From positions 1-12,150 of the forward strand of contig JAJIRX010001021.1 of the NCBI GenBank assembly GCA_023853785.1: a DNA stretch of 12,150 bases. The letters are read 5' to 3'. Every line of letters begins with the position of its first letter. Within the stretch, counting starts at the first letter, position 1. Of the stretch, positions 6,883-12,150 are shown one piece after another. The notes beneath the pieces were generated by a model. It did no database searches. It saw nothing but the letters and a program-made list of their open reading frames with translations, and was not told the DNA's origin. Source of the DNA: Psilocybe azurescens (taxonomy: Eukaryota; Basidiomycota; Agaricomycetes; Agaricales; Agrocybaceae). The position numbers and the translations under genes are program-made.

Positions 6883-7310
6883 CTAATCATTTGGCGTAAT
6901 CATCACATGACATTCATATCTCAAGTTAAAATTTTTAATCAACTGACTATGGCGATGTCTGAATTGATATGTGTTGAAAGTGTCTTCCCAATTTTGATCC
7001 GTAGTCTTCAAATCATCGCCAGATCTCCAGGGCTTGAAAAGGGTCAACATGGTGCAACAATAGTACTCTCTGTCGCCTTTATCAGGTCGTGGAAGTGGAC
7101 CGCCCAAAAATTAGGAACAGTGTCGTCTATGCGGTTCATTTCACACTTAACAAGGTGAGTGGAAGAGAGGGGTGTTCATTCATAAAAGGAAAAACTTCGT
7201 GGCACGACCGCCGCCAAGCTTGGTGTCATCCAGGAGACAAACCTCTTCAGGGTAGTTTATATCTTCCGCAAAATGTGCGTCCTGCAAGTTCGATTGTGCA
7301 TTCAGTCTCT
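6883..7310 (-). pseudogene. Helitron segment between Rep and helicase (GDREYYC block)
   Basis: After RTKKELERLNAQSN and a broken stretch at 7150-7210 come STHLVKCEMNRIDDTVPNFW, then GGPLPRPDKGDREYYCCTML, then TLFKPWRSGDDLK, then FNLRYECH. The GGPLPRxDxGDREYYCxTML and LFKPWRSGxDL strings are conserved linkers in fungal Helitron proteins. Frame changes occur near 7185 and 7110 and again at 6900, where RYEC is followed by DDYAK in another frame. Confidence 0.8.
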
Positions 7311-7943
7311 CTAACTCTTTCTTAGTACGTTTCGATGCTCATACGTCTGAATCCACTCGAACAAGGACATATCACCAAACACGGCAGGTCTGTGCTTATA
7401 GTCGTCGACATTATTTGCTCCTGTGTAATTTCCCTCGTGTTTGTTAAGCACTTGATCTTCCAATATATTGACGCCCGTAAGGTCTTCTACCGACATAGTC
7501 TCTTGCTCTTGTTCGTGAATATTTACAGTCGATCTCCAGTGACCCAGTATATCGCTGACATAGCTCTTCCACCAGAACGGCACGAATTTGTGATCCGTAT
7601 AGTGGTCAGGGTTTCCTAATAAATACATCGATGCCATGGGTGATCCTATTTCCATCTTTGTTGACAATGAATTGACTATTTTTAACATTGTTCTTCTGCT
7701 GGCGTCGTTGCTTTCCATTTTCAAGTCATCTTCGGCATCGTTATCCTCCCTCTCAAACACATCATACATTGATGCAAAAATCTGGTATGTCTTTAATGCT
7801 GGTTTGCTGATATAGTCGGAAATGTACGAAACTATGGCTTTCACAGAAGTACCAGAAAGAAGACTGGAGACGTCAGTATTGGACCTGGTAAGATATGAAA
7901 GCGGCGCGGAGAAGGTGTTGATCATGGGCTCCAACTTCTTCAA
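7311..7943 (-). pseudogene. Helitron Rep C-terminal part with the two tyrosines
   Basis: This is the longest clean block (210 codons). It encodes EPMINTFSAPLSYLTRSNTD, then VSSLLSGTSVKAIVSYISDY, then ISKPALKTYQIF, then SLSTKMEIGSPMASMYLLGN, then PDHYTDHKFVPFWWKSYVSD. The Rep tyrosine pair (Y-x3-Y) is intact, with codons at 7824-7826 and 7812-7814 followed by a lysine. In Helitrons these tyrosines attack the two DNA strands during transposition. The block ends in HRNVLRKS, where the frame is lost; similarity resumes with SKRTKKELERLNAQ in another frame. Confidence 0.88.
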
Positions 7944-8455
7944 AAGATATGACCATCTTCATCAATCTTTGTTTTTTTGTATAGAGTTCAGGAAAGCGAG
8001 CCTTGCAGTTCCCATTCTGATCGAGACAGCCTTTTGGTCCTTTAGTCGCCTGTTTATTAGCAGTAGCCTTCGGCTGCTTGCTTTGATCGATATCAACTGT
8101 AGTGCACTTATGAACATTCGATCTCAGGATTATGTCATCTACCGTGTTTTTAAATAGTTGCCACCAACTGTGGTTGGCACTGCACGCATAGCAATGATCC
8201 GTTGTATTATCGGACTCGATACAGGAAGAAGGTGCTGCAACAGGTAACGTCAACGTAGGGTCGCAATTCGCCATCTCCAGACGCCTTGAGGACATCCGGG
8301 TCACCGAGTATCTCATGAACCCCGCCAACCGTATGGTCTGAAAACTGAGGAATTTTATCCTTGACAGACTGCATATCGCCCGTGATAAATTCTCCTCGAT
8401 GGGCACCTTCTAAATATGCAACGATTTCATTTTGAAAAGCAGAATCACCACTCAT
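7873..8455 (-). pseudogene. Helitron Rep middle region
   Basis: It continues directly from the HUH block as RDRIMSGDSAFQNEIVAYLE, then GAHRGEFITGD, and changes frame at about 8270 to DPTLTLPVAAPSSC, then HCYACSANHSWWQLFKNTVD, then DIILRSNVHKCTT, then KGPKGCLDQNGNCKARFPEL. The CxxC pairs and RSNVHxC/GCLxxxGxCKARFP strings are the zinc-binding-like residues seen between HUH and the tyrosines in fungal Helitrons. The lysine-rich stretch at about 8050-8090 is an extra low-complexity linker. Confidence 0.8.
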
Positions 8456-9149
8456 TATGCGATCTCTAATTTCTTGTGGGAGAAAGCACCTTCAATCCAT
8501 AACAATAGATGCAGATGTAGAGTGAGTCTTCCTTGTTGTTCAACTGTACCGTAATACGCAGAAGTCTTACCGTATAGCCCTGTGTTTCCAGTGCCTACAC
8601 CCAGTACGTGTTTAATAAACAGCTGAACGATCAGATGAAAAAACCGCGGGCCGCCACTGGATTCTGAGCCACGAGCCTATTTTGTTCAGAAGAAGATAAA
8701 ATATCAGGTTTGAAAGTCGTGTCTTCCTGTGCGTAGTATATACAAATAGGATGTCGATTATCCGCTGGAGACAAAGTTATAAACCATAGAGGACAACCTC
8801 TGAAAGACAGTAAGGACCATATCTCGTTTCGCATGTACTTTTTGCTGTGATAGAACCTTTGACGTAGCCTCCTATATGATCAAGATCATCCAATATCTTG
8901 AAGCAAGCTGATTCCTGCTCATTTGCAGGTCTAACATGATCACCGTTAGCTAGTCGAGTGGTGATGTCGTTGAGTACTGTCTTATCCAATGTGATAAGTC
9001 TTCTGGATATATCATTAAAGGTACGTCGTTTGGCAACAAGAAAACTCCCAGTGATACCACCTTTTAATTGTTCATGATTGAACGAACAATGGGAAAGTAC
9101 AGGTCATTTGAATCTTTATCGTGATACAGAAGAAGATGACGTTTGTGAT
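8455..9149 (-). pseudogene. Helitron Rep catalytic region with HUH motif
   Basis: Pieces in three frames read in order: GGITGSFLVAKRRTFNDISR, then LDDLDHIGGYVKGS, then (new frame) LLSFRGCPLWFITLSPADN and HPICIYYAQ, then (new frame) HVLGVGTGNTGLYGKTSAYY, then GTVEQQGRLTLHLHLLLWIEG. The His-Leu-His at 8509-8517 is the HUH metal-binding motif of rolling-circle nucleases and is intact. LWFITLSPADN is the preceding Rep motif. At least three frame changes separate these pieces, so no working nuclease can be made from this copy. Confidence 0.85.
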
Positions 9150-9500
9150 CTATTTCGGTGATTTTCTTTTGAGCGAGAACTGTCCAATACCGCCGTAACC
9201 ATAGGGAAAGAGCCACGGGAACATCTGAGGGTAGGCTTGTGGATTATCGTACATTGATTGAGGAGTACTGTCGTGACCTATTCCAAGAAACCTGCCCTCG
9301 TTTTCTATATGTCGAAGAGCACAGGCCTTTAGTGCTTGTATCGTCATGTTCCCGTAGTCAGCACCACTTAAACCGTGAACAGTAAAGGGGCACGGTCCCT
9401 CTGAAGACCCTTCTTCCTGTTCAGCATCATGCACACTCATCGTTGCAGCTATTACGATTAGAATCGTCCTTTCTTTGAAAATCAACAGTAACAGGGACAC
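9150..9500 (-). pseudogene. Helitron Rep N-terminal block (YPQMFPWLFPYG)
   Basis: It encodes an acidic lead (HDAEQEEGSSEG), then CPFTVHGLSGADYGNMT, then ALKACALRHIENEGRFLG, then NPQAYPQMFPWLFPYGYGG and IGQ. This is the conserved start of the Helitron Rep region (Helitron_like_N type). After about 9160 the frame shifts and continues as EIDHKRHLLLYHDK, then DLYFPIVRSIM, which is also a standard continuation. Confidence 0.85.
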
Positions 9501-9634
9501 CTACAAGAGGATATGACTCTATATTTTCCTTCGATATTTCTAGATCAGTGTAATCAATGGTTTAATTTGAGCCATTCCAGTGCCTCCACAACCTTGTTAC
9601 GACGAACGAGCATTGGAGAGCGATTGAAGTCTCT
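9501..9634 (-). pseudogene. Linker between DUF6570-like and Rep N block
   Basis: In shifting frames this reads PMLVRRNKVVEALEWLKLNH, then, after a stop, DYTDLEISKENIESYPL and VGVPVTVDFQRKD. The RRNKVxxALEWLKLNH string is a typical fungal Helitron segment leading into the Rep region. At least two indels occur within 130 bp. Confidence 0.7.
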
Positions 9635-10010
9635 TCAGTCGGCTGTGACGGTCCAGTAAAACCAGTACTTGTTCATCTCGGTTCTCGAAGGAGGCAGCTT
9701 GTGATATACCTTGACAGTAGGATTGGAATACATTATTACATTAGCCGTCATCTTAGCTCTGCCTGATGACACCCTGACGAGACAGCGGTTATGCTGAATT
9801 CGCGATACCATCATACACTCAGCAAATGACATACCTTGTAGCTGCGGAGGAACATTGCCCAACCAAAGACTATTAGCGAGTGCATATTTCGGCACGCGAT
9901 CACGTATGGCACTCGCACAAGACGTGCAAATAGATGAACAAGTATTGTCTAACACAGGGCCAGGTATATCTTGGATCGGCTCGTGTGCGTATTTTCTCTC
10001 TACTCTGTAG
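9635..10010 (-). pseudogene. DUF6570-like block of Helitron protein
   Basis: This is one of the best-preserved parts. It encodes VERKYAHEPIQDIPGPVLD, then NTCSSICTSCASAI, then VPKYALANSLWLGNVPPQL, then HNRCLVRVSSGRAKMTAN, then PTVKVYHKLPPSR. Paired Cys residues, a K-x-ALAN-x-LWLG core and an RHNRC/VSSGR core are hallmarks of the DUF6570 family that accompanies fungal Helitrons. Function is unknown; it sits between the N-terminal zinc-like region and the Rep domain. The frame breaks at about 9655, and the homologous continuation TPMLVRRNKVVEALEWLKLNH lies downstream in other frames. Confidence 0.8.
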
Positions 10011-10340
10011 CACCATTGACCACGAGAACGTCTAAAGGATGATTGAATTCTGATTGATTCAGTAAATCTGTACATGGCCGAAGAAGACCACATACCATAC
10101 AACCGCCTTCTTCCAAGACAGAAGGCGATGAATCAGCAAAATCCATTTATGATATTTTCGACAAGCTCTTTATCTGGCGGTGGAGGAGGAAAAACAGGCG
10201 ACATGGTTATATCATTGAACTGAGTGTCACAATCTAATTGAGTATGGTTATTGACAGCATCGCAGTGGGTTCCATGATAATGTCATCAACATTACTTCTC
10301 GATAGTCTCTTCTGCTGTCTATTGTATATGCGCTTGAGCT
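10005..10340 (-). pseudogene. Helitron Pro-rich linker and Cys motif
   Basis: Across frames this reads HCDAVNNHTQLDCDTQFND, then MSPVFPPPPPDKELVENIIN, then, after a TGA or shift near 10128, ADSSPSVLEEGGCMVCG. In the fungal Helitron proteins I recall, a Pro-rich string followed by a PSxxEExGCxVCG motif precedes the DUF6570-like block, so order and spacing fit. The CxxC here is probably half of a zinc site completed by the Cys residues at about 9920-9965. Another frame overlapping the same DNA starts with ATG at 10102 but does not carry these motifs. Confidence 0.65.
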
Positions 10341-10790
10341 CTAACGAGTCGGCATCAACAGGTCTGCTTTCAGTTCAAAGGCAAAACATGACATGATCTG
10401 TGCAGACGAATGATCGCCTATAGATTCATTTAACTGCGATCTGGACATTCTAGATGTCTGCTGTAGTATTCCATGCGTTTTGGATATCAACACAATATCT
10501 GAGACAGACAGCCACATAGTAGCTTCAAGTAAAGAAAACCTTCCCAACACAAAACAACGACTGCCAGTAACTTTTTCATTGAGAACACTGGACAGTTGCT
10601 CAATGTTCGTCAGATACTTAACAAATCTGTATTGAGAATTGTCGTTGAATGATACGCAGGCATCATGTACGACCACACGATCCTTCAGTAAATCTGGAGA
10701 AACAAAATGGATAGGCCTCTTAATGTCATTGGATGGACATTGTGACGTGGATCGACTGACCTTTGCATTGCCGCGGTTACCAGCAGCTTC
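10341..10790 (-). pseudogene. Helitron N-terminal module copy B and following SAP-like stretch
   Basis: This lies in the frame of the reading region 10341-10922. Module B runs from about 10685 down to 10467, followed by RMSRSQLNESIGDHSS, which parallels the SQLxxxIxxH helix after copy A. The Cys-x2-Cys that follows in copy A is not kept; SSAQIMSC stands in its place. The similarity between copies A and B is visible across about 65 residues, with one 4-residue insertion (EKVTG region) in B. Residues before the module (roughly 10770-10690) are Ser/Pro-rich and not recognisable. Confidence 0.6.
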
Positions 10791-10881
10791 GAATGCACAT
10801 ACATGCGCATACACGTAGAGCATGTATGTTCTCTGATGGCATCCAATATATTGATTGAGTGGTCTTCGTTGTGAGTCGAGA

Positions 10882-11088
10882 TATGCCATGAATCTTTGCA
10901 ATAGATAGTAGCTCTGCAACATTCAGCCACTGAGAGCATTCATAAAGGGTGAACCTGGCAAGAACCACACTGTTATCATCAAACGTGGACTGTAAGAGAT
11001 TGTCTGTGAGCAGATATCTGACAAATCGATAGGTGGCAGTAGAATCAAAAGTAGCGCACCCATCCAGTCTTATTACATGCAGCCCTAG
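10882..11088 (-). pseudogene. Helitron N-terminal module, copy A
   Basis: It encodes LDGCATFDSTATYRFVRYLL, then VVLARFTLYECSQWLNV, then AELLSIAKIHGIS. This aligns end to end with copy B at about 10467-10685 (DACVSFNDNSQYRFVKYL, then VLGRFSLLEATMWLSV, then DIVLISKTHGIL). The module ends in an L-x2-I-x-K-x-HGI motif that resembles the start of a SAP-like DNA-binding helix pair. Just after it the frame shifts and continues as INILDAIREHTCSTCMRM, giving H-x-Cys-x2-Cys. Role: probable DNA or chromatin contact at the protein N-terminus, inferred only from its position. Confidence 0.6.
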
Positions 11089-11523
11089 CATGTCCGAAGA
11101 TACAATGCCACGGGACACCACCTTGTAATACATCATAATCGAACGTACGTGATCGATAGCGGTGCCAGATAGAGTGTAATCTGCATTGAAAGCGCCGACT
11201 TTATTTGGGTGAACGTCCGACTGCATGTCGATACTGGGAACATGCAAATATGAGACATGGGGGACCTGCAGAGAGTTGTACAGCACATATAAACCAGAAA
11301 AATAATTGTACATAAAACATGTTTCGCGCTGCCATTGGACTGTTTGTGTTACCGCGGTAGGTAGGGACATACACAACCGATGAAAATGTTTAGAATATGG
11401 CATGATATGGCAAAATAGCATCAAAGATACCAACATACCAAATCTTGTAATATGTGTCATAGATGTGCACCATCTATGATCATGGTCTACAATGTTATCG
11501 GAAAGTAGAGGATGCAAAGTGCG
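11089..11523 (-). other. Open stretch upstream of Helitron module A
   Basis: The frame of module A stays open through this stretch (for example MYNYFSGLYVLYNSLQVPHV, then DVHPNKVGAFNADYTLSGTA). I recognise no domain. It may be the true N-terminus of the Helitron protein, with ATG candidates near 11460 and 11320, or non-coding 5' sequence. It ends at the inner edge of the right inverted arm. Confidence 0.35.
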
Positions 11524-11549
11524 GAGGTCTTTACCCTCACCCAGGTATT

Positions 11550-11568
11550 CCATGTGGAGTCCACATGG
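11550..11568. repeat. Perfect 19-nt odd palindrome in right arm
   Basis: CCATGTGGAGTCCACATGG is self-complementary around a central G. It is what remains if the inner part of the hairpin at 2526-2575 is deleted, and its half-sites are the same as those at 668-715. Confidence 0.8.
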
Positions 11569-11851
11569 GTTTGTGACACTTTTTTGCAGATGTCCCAGCC
11601 GAGGTGGAGCCTCCACATGGGTCAGCCAGAATCCACTCATTCTCCATGTGGACCGATGTGGAGGATGTGGAACTCGTGGACTCCATGGGAACTTCATCTG
11701 GAGTCTCACATATCTCCATGGAATCCATATGGGTTTGACTCAAGCATGTATATCAGCACTAATACACTATTTCAGGGTCAATTTCTAATGGACTCCAGGT
11801 GGAGGATGATCCCGATTTTATTTATATTTTATTTATATTTTATTATAATGT

Positions 11852-11927
11852 AAAAAAAAACAGAATGGAATTGAACTTGGGCATCCGAGAAGGCCGCACA
11901 ACGTCAAACCAACTAAGCTATAGAGCC
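11852..11927 (-). ncRNA. tRNA-like RNA polymerase III unit (SINE-head-like), right arm
   Basis: On the minus strand GGCTCTA (11927-11921) is followed by TAGCTTAGTTGG (11920-11909), a good A box. GTTCAATTCC (11876-11867) is a good B box. The start-to-start distance is 44 nt, as in a real tRNA. A run of nine T (11860-11852) follows, a strong RNA polymerase III stop. The 5' GGCTCTA has no 3' partner for an acceptor stem, and the D arm lacks its closing half, so this is not a working tRNA. It resembles the head of a tRNA-derived SINE, or a tRNA pseudogene inside the repeat. A related but more decayed copy is at 2157-2231. Confidence 0.5.
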
Positions 11928-12150
11928 TTTGTAGTCCAACAAATTTTGATGGCCTCTACATACCAATACGGCTATTTACTCGGCATTTCTCAAGTGACAA
12001 ATAACATCATGTATGTGTTTATTGATGCCACGTTGGTCCGTTTATTATTCCACCACCCCACCTCTTCCTCCGACCACCACACCCACCAGCACTTTGCATG
12101 CCGTGGGTGGAAATGCCCCCACCTCGCCGTCGTCGGTTGGAGCCAGGCCC

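Larger units (their letters stand above)
3587..11460 (-). pseudogene. Degenerate Helitron Rep-helicase gene
   Basis: This is a relic of a rolling-circle transposon protein. Helitron proteins nick DNA with a HUH/Y2 Rep domain and unwind it with a fused Pif1-type (SF1B) helicase. Reading from high to low coordinates, the expected blocks occur in order: duplicated N-terminal module, Cys motif, DUF6570-like block, YPQMFPWLFPYG, HUH, two Rep tyrosines, Walker A, Walker B, TDYASQGKT, and a peptidase-like tail. Homology jumps between the three minus-strand frames at least a dozen times (for example near 10880, 10005, 9150, 8800, 8270, 7180, 5330, 5105 and 4250), and there are in-frame stops such as the TAG at 4974-4976. 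No single frame exceeds about 310 codons, whereas the span corresponds to well over 2,000. I set the right end at an ATG near 11460, but the true start is unknown. The frame stays open into the inverted arm, which is probably fortuitous. Some gaps could be introns, but most shifts fall inside conserved blocks and cannot be. Confidence 0.9.
11524..12150 (-). repeat. Right arm of long inverted repeat (cut by window end)
   Basis: This is the reverse complement of 1944-2599 with many small indels; it starts at GAGGTCTTTACCCTCACCC and runs to the window edge. Blocks match in order: 11-mer and palindrome region (11545-11740), AT-rich tail with two TATATTTTATT-type units (11818-11845), nine A residues (11852-11860), tRNA-like stretch, TTATTATTCCACCACCCCA, and the GC-rich outer end. 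Clear differences are gaps of 2-5 bp (for example CTTCTTGAG against CTTGAG, and GTAGGCC against GTAGAGGCC). The arm continues beyond the window. Confidence 0.9.

Noticed and set aside
6379..6886. Plus-strand frames of 66-68 codons in the poorly matching interval
   Set aside because: Ser/Leu-rich translations of C/T-rich DNA, no motif, antisense to the Helitron gene.
7335..8157. Plus-strand frames of 94 and 111 codons
   Set aside because: They lie antisense to the well-conserved Rep tyrosine block and are shadows of it.
11492..11853. Plus-strand frames across the right arm (about 98-113 codons)
   Set aside because: Same repeat-driven open frames; not maintained between the arms because of indels.
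11852..11927. Functional tRNA gene
   Set aside because: The acceptor stem has no 3' half and the D arm is incomplete; only promoter boxes and terminator are convincing.

Overview
The window looks like repeat-rich, accessory DNA from a filamentous fungus, most likely a basidiomycete. That reading rests on three things. The large minus-strand reading region has the domain order I associate with agaricomycete Helitrons: SAP-like and Cys motifs, a DUF6570-like block, Helitron N-like block, HUH Rep, Pif1-type helicase, then a C-terminal peptidase-like domain. The best candidate introns are only 47 nt long. There is no intact host gene. The taxonomic call is recognition from memory, not a database search.

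Layout, left to right. 1-640: mostly unassigned, with a broken plus-strand fragment for a small C2HC-type zinc-finger protein (about 342-592). 640-900: a hairpin with an 18-bp perfect stem, followed by a degenerate array of 11-bp units. 1084-1270: A-rich low-complexity tract. 1276-1703: GTCGTT/GTTGT-rich tract that opens long but meaningless reading frames. 1737-1762: two adjacent perfect palindromes. 1944-2599: left arm of a long inverted repeat. 2600-3460: a plus-strand, intron-containing gene fragment of unknown function, not derived from the Helitron. 3587-11460: one degenerate Helitron Rep-helicase gene on the minus strand. 11524-12150: right arm of the inverted repeat, cut by the window edge.

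The Helitron gene is a pseudogene: homologous motifs switch frame at least a dozen times and there are in-frame stops. Its key motifs are still readable in order: two copies of an N-terminal module, a Cys-rich motif, the DUF6570-like block, the HUH histidine pair, the two Rep tyrosines, Walker A and Walker B, a late helicase motif, and Cys and His boxes of a peptidase-like tail.

The two inverted arms (656 bp and at least 627 bp) are not Helitron termini as usually defined. Each carries a tRNA-like stretch ending in nine T residues, plus 11-bp GTGGAGTCCAC-type repeats and hairpins. A third partial copy of the same arm terminus lies near 645-720, outside the pair. The arms may therefore be independent copies of a dispersed repeat, possibly SINE-derived, rather than true terminal inverted repeats. 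The arms differ mostly by small indels, as does the Helitron gene from its expected frame.
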